Source: Flavobacterium anseongense
GTDB taxonomy: Bacteria > Bacteroidota > Bacteroidia > Flavobacteriales > Flavobacteriaceae
Length of the DNA stretch: 64,000 nt
Direction: 5' to 3'
NCBI RefSeq assembly: GCF_021608185.1
Contig: NZ_JAKIHN010000005.1
Span: forward strand, 62,001 to 126,000
Shown here: positions 35,216 to 43,989 of the stretch, one piece after another
How positions within the stretch are numbered: position 1 is the stretch's first letter
How the letters are laid out: each line of letters starts with the position of its first letter
Notes under the pieces: model-generated
Told to the model about the DNA's origin: nothing
Seen by the model: only the letters and a program-made list of their open reading frames with translations
Databases searched by the model: none
Program-made: the position numbers and the translations under genes

Positions 35216-36685
35216 ATGCTTAACGGCTTCAAAATGTCAATGCTTTCACTTCGAATTAGGATTTTCCTATCGATGATTATATTGATATTGATTGCATCAC
35301 TTTTGATGGCTTCTATTTCTATTATTCAGTTTAAAAACGAAGCCAAAGATTATCATCAAAAACGTTTAGATCAGAAAGAGTTTGCCATAAAAGAACACAT
35401 CAATTATGTGCTTGCCAATACCACTTATCCGCTGACAGAGAAAAATCTACCGCTGATTTTTAAAGATAAAATTCACGAATTAGCAGATATTCATAACCTC
35501 GAAATCAATATTTATGGCTTAAACGGGAAATTGCTAAAATCTTCTAAAGCCTCCTTTTCTGTTGATAAAGTAGCGCCACCTATTCCGAATTATGTTTTAA
35601 AACTTGTTCAGTCATCGGTAGAGAAAAGGTATGTAGATATTAAAACAGTTAATGGATTAAAAAACCGCTCTTCGTATAGTCAAATCAAGGATGATAAATT
35701 CAAACCGCTCGGCATTTTGAATATCCCATATGTTGAAGATGATGGTTATTATGAAACAGAATTACAGCAATTTTTACTGCGCTTGAGTCAGGTATATTCT
35801 TTTATGTTGATTATTGCTTTTGCTTTGGCCTATTTCCTGGCGAGTTACATTACCAAATCGTTGAAGACTATTTCAGATAAAATCTATGAAACAAGCCTGA
35901 ATCAAAAAAACGAGAAAATCGTTATTGAAGCCAATAGCAGAGAAATCAATTCGTTGATAAACGCTTACAATCAAATGGTGGATAAACTTGAAGATAGTGC
36001 TTCAATGCTTGCCCAAAGTGAACGTGAACAGGCTTGGCGAGAAATGGCAAAACAAGTCGCACACGAAATCAAAAATCCCTTGACGCCGATGCGTTTGACT
36101 GTGCAGAGTTTCCAACGAAAATTTGATGCCAATGATCCGGAACTCAAACAAAAACTCAACGATTATTCCAAGACATTAATCCAACAAATTGATACGATGA
36201 GTGCCGTAGCTTCAGCGTTTTCAAATTTTGCTTCAATGCCTGCTCAACAAAATGAAACGCTGAATGTGGTTCAGGTGGTGGAATTAGCTTTGGATATTTT
36301 CAACGAAGATTTTATCGTTTTTAAAAGCAATAAAGAATATGTAATCTCGAAACTAGACCGAACCCAATTGATTCGGATTATCACTAATTTGGTTAAAAAT
36401 GCGATTCAATCCATTCCGGATGAACAGGAAGAAAAGAAAGTTTTGGTTTCGGTTAATGAAGTAGAAAACGACGTTATCATAACTGTCGAAGACAACGGAA
36501 TCGGAATCGAATCGGACAATATTGAACATGTCTTTGAACCAAAATTCACCACCAAAACAAGCGGAATGGGATTAGGATTGGGAATTATAAAAAACATTAT
36601 AGAAAATTACAAAGGAACTATTACATTTGAAACTGAACTCGGTAAAGGAACAACCTTTTTTGTTTCGCTGCCTATTGTCAAATAA
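35216..36685 (+). CDS. Sensor histidine kinase, NtrY-like
   Basis: 489 residues (ATG 35216; 35234 or 35240 are plausible alternative starts). One TM at the N-terminus, a periplasmic sensor domain (about 45-190), a second TM (about 195-215), HAMP-like linker, then the HisKA domain with the phospho-acceptor in VAHEIKNPLTPMRLTVQSF (about 282) and a HATPase with NLVKNAIQSIP, DNGIGIES and GMGLGLGI. The H-box resembles the NtrY/NtrB kinases. No response regulator gene is adjacent; enoyl-CoA hydratase follows after 12 bp. Confidence 0.9.
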   Translation: MLNGFKMSMLSLRIRIFLSMIILILIASLLMASISIIQFKNEAKDYHQKRLDQKEFAIKEHINYVLANTTYPLTEKNLPLIFKDKIHELADIHNLEINIYGLNGKLLKSSKASFSVDKVAPPIPNYVLKLVQSSVEKRYVDIKTVNGLKNRSSYSQIKDDKFKPLGILNIPYVEDDGYYETELQQFLLRLSQVYSFMLIIAFALAYFLASYITKSLKTISDKIYETSLNQKNEKIVIEANSREINSLINAYNQMVDKLEDSASMLAQSEREQAWREMAKQVAHEIKNPLTPMRLTVQSFQRKFDANDPELKQKLNDYSKTLIQQIDTMSAVASAFSNFASMPAQQNETLNVVQVVELALDIFNEDFIVFKSNKEYVISKLDRTQLIRIITNLVKNAIQSIPDEQEEKKVLVSVNEVENDVIITVEDNGIGIESDNIEHVFEPKFTTKTSGMGLGLGIIKNIIENYKGTITFETELGKGTTFFVSLPIVK

Positions 36686-36697
36686 AATATCATAATC

Positions 36698-37480
36698 ATG
36701 AACTTCGAGAATATACTTGTTGCTGTAGCAAACGGCATTGGACAAATCACTATCAATCGCCCTTCAAAATTAAATGCGCTCAATGTGGCGACAATTCAGG
36801 AATTGCACGATGCTTTGGAATCGCTTGAAACCAATGATGATGTTCTGGTGATTATCATTACAGGCGAAGGTGAAAAAGCATTTGTTGCCGGTGCTGATAT
36901 TTCAGAATTTGCAAATTTCACAATAGAAGAAGGTGCTCAATTAGCAGCACAAGGGCAAGAATTGCTTTTTGATTTTGTAGAGAATTTAAAAAAACCAACC
37001 ATTGCTGCCGTTAATGGTTTTGCACTTGGTGGCGGATTAGAATTAGCGATGGCATGTCATTTCAGAATTGCTTCCGATAATGCCAAGATGGGTTTACCCG
37101 AAGTTTCTCTTGGTGTAATTCCGGGTTATGGCGGAACGCAGCGTTTGCCCCAATTAATCGGAAAAGGCCGCGCTATGGAAATGATTATGACAGCCGGAAT
37201 GATTTCTGCCGAAGATGCTTTTCGTGCCGGTTTAGTCAACCATGTTGTGCCACAGGCTGAACTTTTAGATTTTACAAAAGGCATCGCAACCCGAATTATG
37301 AGAAATTCTCCTTTCGCCATTGGCAGAGCCATAAAATGTGTTAATGCCAACTTCAAAGACGGCACAAACGGTTATGAAACCGAAATCAGAAACTTTGGAA
37401 AATGTTTTGGTACCGAAGACTTTAAAGAAGGAACAACTGCCTTTTTAGAAAAAAGGAAAGCTGAATTTAAAGGAAAATAA
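36698..37480 (+). CDS. Enoyl-CoA hydratase/isomerase family protein
   Basis: Crotonase fold, 260 residues. Both hydratase glutamates are present: GGGLELAMAC (about 110-119) and LPEVSLGVIPGYGGTQRL (about 129-146). The NGFALGGG loop forms the oxyanion hole. Full-length and likely a true enoyl-CoA hydratase for fatty acid or amino acid breakdown; the natural substrate cannot be told. It lies 12 bp after the kinase gene and 5 bp before the next gene, so it is in an operon with unrelated genes. Confidence 0.92.
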   Translation: MNFENILVAVANGIGQITINRPSKLNALNVATIQELHDALESLETNDDVLVIIITGEGEKAFVAGADISEFANFTIEEGAQLAAQGQELLFDFVENLKKPTIAAVNGFALGGGLELAMACHFRIASDNAKMGLPEVSLGVIPGYGGTQRLPQLIGKGRAMEMIMTAGMISAEDAFRAGLVNHVVPQAELLDFTKGIATRIMRNSPFAIGRAIKCVNANFKDGTNGYETEIRNFGKCFGTEDFKEGTTAFLEKRKAEFKGK

Positions 37481-37485
37481 CCTTA

Positions 37486-39177
37486 ATGAAAAAGTACATT
37501 TTTTTTCTGTTCCTTTATGGTCTGAGCTCTTTTGCTTATTCCCAAAACATCCCTTTTTCCATCAAAAAAAGTGATTTGTTTCAGGACGACTATAAGGAAA
37601 CTTCAATAATCTTAGCCGAAAAAATTGATAACAATGGCTTTCTTCTGGTTCGCTCCTATAAAAGAGGCGGTATTTCACCGGGAGAAGGTTTTTATATTGA
37701 AAAATACAACACTGATTTAAAACTGGTAAAAGAGTTTGAATACGATATGAAACATCCAAATTATCAAAAGTATAATTTGGTTTTAAGCGTTTTCACTTTA
37801 GAGAAAATGGTTCATATTATAGAAATATATTATGATTTAAATTTGAAATCGTTCGTCTGTCTCGACAATAAAATTTTAGATGAAAATACGGTTGAAAAAA
37901 CAACACTTTTCACAATTTCAAGAGAGGAAATGAAAACTGTCGGGACATTCAATCTTCAAAAAAAGTTTTACGCCAGAGTTGATGAAATGTGGACAAACGA
38001 TAATTCAGGAACAATTAATGCCGAAGACAGCAACATCAAAAGAGGAACTTTTTTAGATGTTTTTCTTAAAAGAGATTCGGCTAAAGACGGTGGTGATGCT
38101 TCCGACATAACGGTTGTGGTAAATGAAACCAAAAATGCATTTGCCATTGCCATGGATTTAAATCAAAAGACTTCCGATGGTTTAAAGATTTATGTCTTTA
38201 ACAACAAGCTTGAAAAGATAATTGACAACACTTTCACTAAAGAAATTAAAGACCGAAATTATATTTTTCAGAACATTCAGGTTTCGAATGATGGCAATGC
38301 TGTTTACTTACTCGCCAAATCGTATGATACTGATTTGCGGAATAAAAAAGAAGGCGGAAAATACTTTTTTGAACTCACCAAGATTGATGCTAAAAATCAA
38401 TTTACTCAAAAAATTGACCCAAATGAAAACTTTATTGGTTCATTGAAAACCTTTTTTCATAATGATGAATTGTTTTGCATCGGATTTTATTCTGAGTTGA
38501 CAGATTATCGTTATAAAGGAATTTGCTGTTTTAAATTTGATGCTAATTCATTAGAACCAAAAAAATCAAAATACAACCTATTTACCGAACAGTTTTTCTT
38601 TGATAAATATGGCAAGAATACCGAAAAAGCCGTAAAGTTTTTGACTTTCAGAAAAGTGTTTTTTAATACCAATAATGAGATCATTCTGAATGCTGAAGAA
38701 TACGACAAAACGGAACGAGCCGGAGCCGGAGCCGGAATTAACGGTGCTGCTGGCCCGATAAGCTCCTCAACACATTATAGTTTTGATGACATTGTTATTG
38801 CCAAATTAAATTATGATGGTGATATGATGTGGGCGAGAAACATTAACAAAAGACAATCTACAACTGATGATGACACTTCCTATCTTTCCTATACTTCAAC
38901 GGTCAGAAATGATAAAACATACTTTTTTATCAATACCAAAGACAAAATCAAAAAGCTAAAAAACGACCGAATTGAATTTGGGCAAATCAGAAAAAACAAA
39001 TCCAACCTTAACGTCATTGAAGTTAATGCTATTGGTGATTTTGACTATCAGGAAATACTTGATGACGAACAAAACGAAGTGCCTTTCATGGTTTCAAAAG
39101 GAGCCTTAATTGAAAACAGTGTTTATTTCCTAGGAAGAAAAGGAAAAGACAAACAACTTTTAAAAGTTACTTTGTAA
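37486..39177 (+). CDS. Large exported protein of unknown function
   Basis: 563 residues with a signal peptide (1-20, ending AYSQ) and no lipobox, T9SS tail or TM helix after it. The rest is beta-rich with repeated segments of the type KIYVFNNKLEKIIDNT and AVYLLAKSYD, which would suit a beta-propeller, but I did not identify a family. A Gly/Ala-rich stretch (GAGAGINGAAGPISS, about 409-423) interrupts the strands. Starts 5 bp after the hydratase gene. The function is unknown. Confidence 0.75.
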   Translation: MKKYIFFLFLYGLSSFAYSQNIPFSIKKSDLFQDDYKETSIILAEKIDNNGFLLVRSYKRGGISPGEGFYIEKYNTDLKLVKEFEYDMKHPNYQKYNLVLSVFTLEKMVHIIEIYYDLNLKSFVCLDNKILDENTVEKTTLFTISREEMKTVGTFNLQKKFYARVDEMWTNDNSGTINAEDSNIKRGTFLDVFLKRDSAKDGGDASDITVVVNETKNAFAIAMDLNQKTSDGLKIYVFNNKLEKIIDNTFTKEIKDRNYIFQNIQVSNDGNAVYLLAKSYDTDLRNKKEGGKYFFELTKIDAKNQFTQKIDPNENFIGSLKTFFHNDELFCIGFYSELTDYRYKGICCFKFDANSLEPKKSKYNLFTEQFFFDKYGKNTEKAVKFLTFRKVFFNTNNEIILNAEEYDKTERAGAGAGINGAAGPISSSTHYSFDDIVIAKLNYDGDMMWARNINKRQSTTDDDTSYLSYTSTVRNDKTYFFINTKDKIKKLKNDRIEFGQIRKNKSNLNVIEVNAIGDFDYQEILDDEQNEVPFMVSKGALIENSVYFLGRKGKDKQLLKVTL

Positions 39178-39211
39178 AATTCAACTGCAGACTGTGACTA
39201 CAAACTGAACA

Positions 39212-39856
39212 TTATTTTTTGCCTTCCCATTCGGCATAAAACTGCGAAAGGAAATTTTCCATATATTGGTGACGTGCTTCGGCTATTTTTTTGCCTGTAG
39301 ACGTATTCATTTTGTCTTTTAACAATAAGAGTTTTTCGTAGAAGTGATTCAATGTAGGCGATTCGGAAGTTTTATATTCTTCCTTGCTCATATTGAATTT
39401 CGGAGTAATCTCTGGATTGTATAACGCTCTGTTTTTAAAGCCACCGTAATTAAAACATCTGGCAATTCCTATAGCGCCAATAGCATCCAATCTATCGGCG
39501 TCTTGGACAATTTCTAGTTCTTTGGAGTTGAATTTCTTTTCAAAATTTCCACCTTTAAACGAAATGTTTTCAATAATGTTGATGACATGAGCGATTGTTT
39601 CTTCAGAAACATTTTCATTTTCTAAAAAAGCGCGGGCAGTTCTTGGACCAACGGTTTCATCGCCATCGTGAAATTTACTGTCAGCAATATCGTGAAGTAG
39701 CGCGCCAAGTTTTACAACAGTTATATCACAATCTTCGTCTTTGGCAATTAAAAGTGAGTTTTTGTAAACGCGTTCAATGTGAAACCAATCGTGTCCGCCT
39801 TCGGCATTTTCCAGTTTTTCTTTTACAAATGTTATGGCATTATCTATCAATCTCAT
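39212..39856 (-). CDS. HD-domain phosphohydrolase
   Basis: 214 residues from ATG 39856 (MRLIDNAITFVKEK); an in-frame TTG at 39880 lies within a terminator hairpin and is unlikely. Metal-binding residues His (GGHDWFHIERVY, about 20-31), the HD pair in LGALLHDIADS (about 55-65) and the late Asp in VQDADRLDAIG (about 122-132) define the YpgQ/YedJ-like branch of HD hydrolases. The substrate is not known, possibly nucleotides. Confidence 0.88.
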   Translation of the reverse strand: MRLIDNAITFVKEKLENAEGGHDWFHIERVYKNSLLIAKDEDCDITVVKLGALLHDIADSKFHDGDETVGPRTARAFLENENVSEETIAHVINIIENISFKGGNFEKKFNSKELEIVQDADRLDAIGAIGIARCFNYGGFKNRALYNPEITPKFNMSKEEYKTSESPTLNHFYEKLLLLKDKMNTSTGKKIAEARHQYMENFLSQFYAEWEGKK

Positions 39857-39870
39857 TTTTATATTTATAA

Positions 39871-39910
39871 AAAAATCCAAATTCTAATACGTTTTGGAAT
39901 TTGGATTTTT
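39871..39910 (-). terminator. Terminator of the desaturase gene
   Basis: AAAAATCCAAATTC (39871-39884) and GAATTTGGATTTTT (39897-39910) form a 14-bp stem with a 12-nt loop; on the minus strand it ends in a run of T. It follows the desaturase stop at 39931. Confidence 0.8.
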
Positions 39911-39930
39911 AGTTATTGGAATTTTTAAAA

Positions 39931-40920
39931 TTATCTAATCATGGCAGGTTCAACCCATTTAAAAATTGTAGATTCAGCCGGAATCACTAGTCTTTCAGAA
40001 ACTTTTGCCATTCGAGACGGTAATTTCATTAGATAATCTCTGGCTTTTTCAGCTTCGTCAGTCAAACCGGAAAGTTTATCTATTTCCCATCTATTGATCA
40101 ACTTTTGCATAATATCAACATAATCAGCTGCAGTGTAAACACCAATTCGTTGCGCAGAATCTGAAAAATTTAAAAACGCTTCACCTATTTTTTCGCCTGA
40201 TTCTCTTAAGAATTGAGCCGGCATTACAATTTTTTGCTTCATCATAAAGTTAAATGCCAAAAGCATTTCACTTGGATCAACTTTAAAAATTTGAGATACA
40301 AATTCGCTGTAAGCATGATGATGACGCATTTCATCACCTGCAATCATTTTACAGATTTTTGCCAATTTTTTATCGCCGTATTGCTTTGCAATCTGCGAAA
40401 CTCTATTGTGTGAAACGTAAGTTGCTAATTCCTGAAAGCTGGTATAAACAAAGTTTTTATATGGATCACGACCTGTTCCGATATCAAATCCGTCGGTGAT
40501 TAAATGTTGGGTTGTAATTTCAATTTCGCGCATGTTCACACGACCAGACAAATAAAGATATTTATTAAGTAAATCACCGTGACGGTTTTCTTCACCTGTC
40601 CATTGACGAACCCATTTGCTCCACGGATTGTTTTCTACCTGACCAACTCCGTCAACATCCATCAACCAGGATTCGTAGGTTGGTAAAGCTTCTTCGGTTA
40701 TCATATCGCCAACAAGAGTTACCCAAAAATCGTAAGGTAAGTCTTTGGCTATTTCACGCAATTCTTTTACATCTTCAAAGAAATTTTCATCTTCAGAATT
40801 AGGTAAAAAATCTGATGGCTGCCAAATTGTTTCAATAGGAATAAGATACTCATTCATGTAACCTTCAATCTTATTTTCCAGAAACTGCATTACTTCCAGA
40901 CGAATATTATGTGTTGACAT
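39931..40920 (-). CDS. Acyl-ACP desaturase
   Basis: Soluble di-iron stearoyl-ACP-type desaturase that introduces a double bond in acyl-ACP. 329 residues. The two iron-ligand motifs EENRHGD (about 110-116) and DEMRHHHAYSEF (about 197-208) are intact. The gene follows an acyltransferase gene by 3 bp on the same strand, so desaturation and phospholipid acylation are probably coordinated. Confidence 0.93.
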   Translation of the reverse strand: MSTHNIRLEVMQFLENKIEGYMNEYLIPIETIWQPSDFLPNSEDENFFEDVKELREIAKDLPYDFWVTLVGDMITEEALPTYESWLMDVDGVGQVENNPWSKWVRQWTGEENRHGDLLNKYLYLSGRVNMREIEITTQHLITDGFDIGTGRDPYKNFVYTSFQELATYVSHNRVSQIAKQYGDKKLAKICKMIAGDEMRHHHAYSEFVSQIFKVDPSEMLLAFNFMMKQKIVMPAQFLRESGEKIGEAFLNFSDSAQRIGVYTAADYVDIMQKLINRWEIDKLSGLTDEAEKARDYLMKLPSRMAKVSERLVIPAESTIFKWVEPAMIR

Positions 40921-40923
40921 TGT

Positions 40924-41658
40924 TTAGTTTTTAATAGATTGGATTACTGCTTTTTCTGTTTTCTCCATCAGTTCTTCAAAAGGAAAGTCTTTTACAGCAA
41001 TCGCTTCGTGAATTATAAATTGCAAATGGTTTCCTAAACCCATTGGAAAGGCACCAAATTTAACCATTTTCCACGAATTATTTATAGTTATTGGCACAAC
41101 ATATGCAGAAGGTGCGTATTTACATAAGATTTTTAGGCCACTTTGAGCAAATTCTTTCGGTTTTCCATTTTTGCTTCTGGTTCCTTCCGGAAATATAACG
41201 GCAGAGCGTTTGTGTTTTTCGATATACTCCGACATTTCTTTTATTAGTGGAATGGCTTGTTTTGGGTCTTTTCTATCGATAAGAATAGAACCACCATGGC
41301 GAAGATTATAGGAAACACTTGGAATACCCTTCCCTAATTCTTTTTTACTGACAAACTTGGCGTGAAAACGTCTCAAATACCAAATGATTCCTACAATATC
41401 ATAAAGACTTTGATGATTGGAAACAAAGATTATCGGGACACCTTTTGGAATTGTATCCCTGTTTTCAAAAGTATAACGTGTTCCTAAAATGTTGGTGCAT
41501 TTGGTCAGGAAAAAATTCAAATAATCAACACTTTTTTTGTGTGCCTGGTAGCCAAAAACATTGAAGCAAATCCATTGAATGGGATGAAAAATTACCAAAC
41601 ACAATCCAAAACAAAGATAGTATACGACTGAAATTGGATATGAAATAAGTTTTTCCAT
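40924..41658 (-). CDS. plsC: 1-acyl-sn-glycerol-3-phosphate acyltransferase
   Basis: Membrane enzyme that makes phosphatidic acid from lysophosphatidic acid. 244 residues. N-terminal TM; acyltransferase motifs NHQSLYD (about 82-88, catalytic His/Asp) and FPEGTRS (about 155-161). Co-transcribed with the acyl-ACP desaturase. A second, diverged member of the family is at 45723-46463. Confidence 0.92.
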   Translation of the reverse strand: MEKLISYPISVVYYLCFGLCLVIFHPIQWICFNVFGYQAHKKSVDYLNFFLTKCTNILGTRYTFENRDTIPKGVPIIFVSNHQSLYDIVGIIWYLRRFHAKFVSKKELGKGIPSVSYNLRHGGSILIDRKDPKQAIPLIKEMSEYIEKHKRSAVIFPEGTRSKNGKPKEFAQSGLKILCKYAPSAYVVPITINNSWKMVKFGAFPMGLGNHLQFIIHEAIAVKDFPFEELMEKTEKAVIQSIKN

Positions 41659-41808
41659 GATTTAAAAAATAGAGGACAAAAATACAAAAAATCAAGGGGA
41701 TGAAATATAAAAAGAAACTAAAAACTCTTTTTAAACTTTTAAAAATATACACTTTTAATATACCTGTTTAAAATCAAATCCCTATATCTTTATTGCTAAT
41801 CAAAGGGT

Positions 41809-41820
41809 CAAAATATTTTG
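41809..41820. promoter_or_regulatory. Palindrome upstream of recA
   Basis: CAAAATATTTTG is a perfect 12-bp palindrome, 73 bp before the likely recA start. It may be an operator, but it does not resemble a known LexA box and AT-rich palindromes arise by chance. Confidence 0.3.
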
Positions 41821-41893
41821 TTCAAAACTCCTCTGATTTGTATCTTATGACATCAAAAAAAGCATTATTTTTATGCCACAAAATTTAGAAAAA

Positions 41894-42898
41894 ATGAGTT
41901 CAGAAAAAGAAGCCAAATTAAAAGCATTACAATTAACGCTAGATAAATTAGACAAAGCTTACGGAAAAGGAACCGTAATGAAAATGGGCGACAAAGCGGT
42001 CGAAGAAGTAGAAACTATTCCATCCGGTTCGCTTGGTTTAGATTTAGCTTTGGGCGTAAATGGTTACCCAAAAGGAAGAGTTATTGAGATATACGGTCCG
42101 GAATCTTCAGGAAAAACAACCTTGACATTGCATGCCATAGCCGAAGCACAAAAAGCAGGTGGAATTGCCGCCTTTATTGATGCTGAACATGCTTTCGACA
42201 GAAATTATGCAGAAAAATTAGGTGTCGATATTGAGAATTTAATCATCTCACAGCCCGACAATGGAGAACAGGCTTTGGAAATTGCAGAGAACTTAATTCG
42301 TTCCGGTGCAATAGACATTGTTGTAATCGACTCGGTTGCCGCTTTGACTCCGAAAAGTGAAATAGAAGGCGAAATGGGGGATTCTAAAATGGGATTACAT
42401 GCACGTTTGATGTCTCAGGCTCTGAGAAAGTTAACAGGTACTATAAGCAAAACAAATTGTACTGTGTTTTTCATCAATCAGTTGAGAGAGAAAATTGGTG
42501 TTATGTTTGGAAATCCTGAAACTACTACAGGTGGAAACGCTTTGAAATTCTATGCTTCCGTTCGTTTAGACATTCGTCGTTCATCACAAATAAAAGATGG
42601 TGAAAACGTAATTGGAAACAGAACCAAAGTAAAAGTGGTAAAAAATAAAGTTGCACCACCTTTCAAAACGGCAGAATTTGATATCATGTATGGTGAAGGT
42701 GTTTCGAAAACAGGAGAAATTCTGGATTTGGCTGTTGAGTTTGAAATCATCAAAAAAGCAGGTTCTTGGTTTAGCTATGGCGATACAAAACTAGGACAAG
42801 GAAGAGATGCTGTGAAAGTCCTGATAAAAGACAATCCTGAATTGGCAGATGAACTGGAACAAAAAATTAAAGATTATATTAAAGAAAGTGATTCATAA
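41894..42898 (+). CDS. recA: Recombinase RecA
   Basis: DNA strand-exchange ATPase that also promotes LexA-type self-cleavage where present. 334 residues from ATG 41894 ([19 protein letters not shown]), the N-terminus usual in Flavobacterium; an in-frame ATG at 41873 would add seven residues. Walker [10 protein letters not shown] (about 66-74), Walker [10 protein letters not shown] and the MSQALRK/NQLREK loops are intact. The C-terminus is acidic and a strong terminator follows. Confidence 0.98.
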   Translation: MSSEKEAKLKALQLTLDKLDKAYGKGTVMKMGDKAVEEVETIPSGSLGLDLALGVNGYPKGRVIEIYGPESSGKTTLTLHAIAEAQKAGGIAAFIDAEHAFDRNYAEKLGVDIENLIISQPDNGEQALEIAENLIRSGAIDIVVIDSVAALTPKSEIEGEMGDSKMGLHARLMSQALRKLTGTISKTNCTVFFINQLREKIGVMFGNPETTTGGNALKFYASVRLDIRRSSQIKDGENVIGNRTKVKVVKNKVAPPFKTAEFDIMYGEGVSKTGEILDLAVEFEIIKKAGSWFSYGDTKLGQGRDAVKVLIKDNPELADELEQKIKDYIKESDS

Positions 42899-42908
42899 TA
42901 AACTATAT

Positions 42909-42942
42909 CATCCCGTTAAAATTTAACGGGATGCTTTTTTTT
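42909..42942 (+). terminator. Terminator of recA
   Basis: CATCCCGTTAAA and TTTAACGGGATG (42909-42933) form a stem, followed by CTTTTTTTT. The tight centre will open to a small loop. Confidence 0.9.
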
Positions 42943-43002
42943 AGTACCTTAACGCAACCCTTTATATAAAAAAGTATCCTAACAACAAAATCGATTATAA
43001 TT

Positions 43003-43416
43003 ATGAAGAATGTAATTTCGCTTTTAGTGCTGTTTTTTATATTAAATTCTTGTTCTCCTGGTGACGATACACAATATTCTTATAGATTAATACCAATAGA
43101 AAGTGTTGAGATTCCTACCGAATTTACTTTAGGAGAAACCTATCCGATAACTGTTCATTATACTTTACCGACAAGTTGCTATCACTTTAGTTCATTGTAT
43201 TATGATAAAAATTTAAACATAAGAACTATAGCTGTTGAAACTCTTGTAGAGACAAGAAACAATTGTCAGGAGTTGAGTGCTGTGGATGGTGCTCGTACTG
43301 AAACATTTAATTTCTATGTAACAAGTAATGGCACTTATATTTTTAAATTTTATCAAGGAAAAGATGATCAGGGAAATGATATTTTTCTAGAATATGAAGT
43401 GCCTGTGACGCATTAA
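43003..43416 (+). CDS. Small lipoprotein of unknown function
   Basis: 137 residues. The signal peptide ends in FFILNSC with lipidated Cys17, followed by SPGDD. The mature part is beta-rich with two paired Cys (about 58 and 87), suggesting an Ig-like fold (inference). It lies 21 bp before the ECF sigma gene, so it may belong to the same transcription unit. No family recognised. Confidence 0.75.
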   Translation: MKNVISLLVLFFILNSCSPGDDTQYSYRLIPIESVEIPTEFTLGETYPITVHYTLPTSCYHFSSLYYDKNLNIRTIAVETLVETRNNCQELSAVDGARTETFNFYVTSNGTYIFKFYQGKDDQGNDIFLEYEVPVTH

Positions 43417-43437
43417 ATAACAAGCAATTTTTGAAAA

Positions 43438-43989
43438 TTGGATTTAAATCAACTCATAAATGATTGCAAAAACAATGATAGAAAAGCACAAGAACAGTTA
43501 TACAAATTGTATTCACCAAAACTGTTTGCGGCTTGCTTAAAATATTCACGCAATTATACTGAGGCGCAAGACAATTTACAAGATGGATTTATATTAATTT
43601 TTAATAAAATAGAACAATATTCGTTTAAAGGTTCTTTTGATGGTTGGCTTAAACGTGTTATGATTAACAATGTTTTACAGCAATACAGAAATCAGACTTT
43701 TTTAAGTTTAGTAAACGAAGATGTTCCTGAAGATACTGAGATTGAAATTGATGACGAGGATATATCATTAGAGTATTTGCTAAAGATTATTCAGGAATTA
43801 CCAGACAGGTATCGATTAGTTTTCAATCTTTATGTAAATGATGATTATTCGCATGCCGAAATTGCCGAGATGCTTTCCATAAATATTGGAACATCAAAAT
43901 CGAATTTGTCTCGTGCACGAATGATTTTAAAAGAAAAAATAGAACAATACAAAAACGTTTCAAATAAAACGTTTCCTTCAGCAAAATGA
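43438..43989 (+). CDS. ECF-type RNA polymerase sigma factor
   Basis: 183-residue sigma-70 family factor. Sigma2 region YTEAQDNLQDGFILIFNKIEQYSFKGSFDGWLKRVMIN (about 40-77) and sigma4 region with the helix-turn-helix YSHAEIAEMLSINIGTSKSNLSRAR (about 140-164). The start is TTG at 43438: an in-frame TGA sits at 43432-43434 and no ATG occurs in frame before the conserved region. It overlaps the next gene by 4 bp (ATGA), a strong hint that the next gene is its anti-sigma partner. Confidence 0.9.
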   Translation: MDLNQLINDCKNNDRKAQEQLYKLYSPKLFAACLKYSRNYTEAQDNLQDGFILIFNKIEQYSFKGSFDGWLKRVMINNVLQQYRNQTFLSLVNEDVPEDTEIEIDDEDISLEYLLKIIQELPDRYRLVFNLYVNDDYSHAEIAEMLSINIGTSKSNLSRARMILKEKIEQYKNVSNKTFPSAK

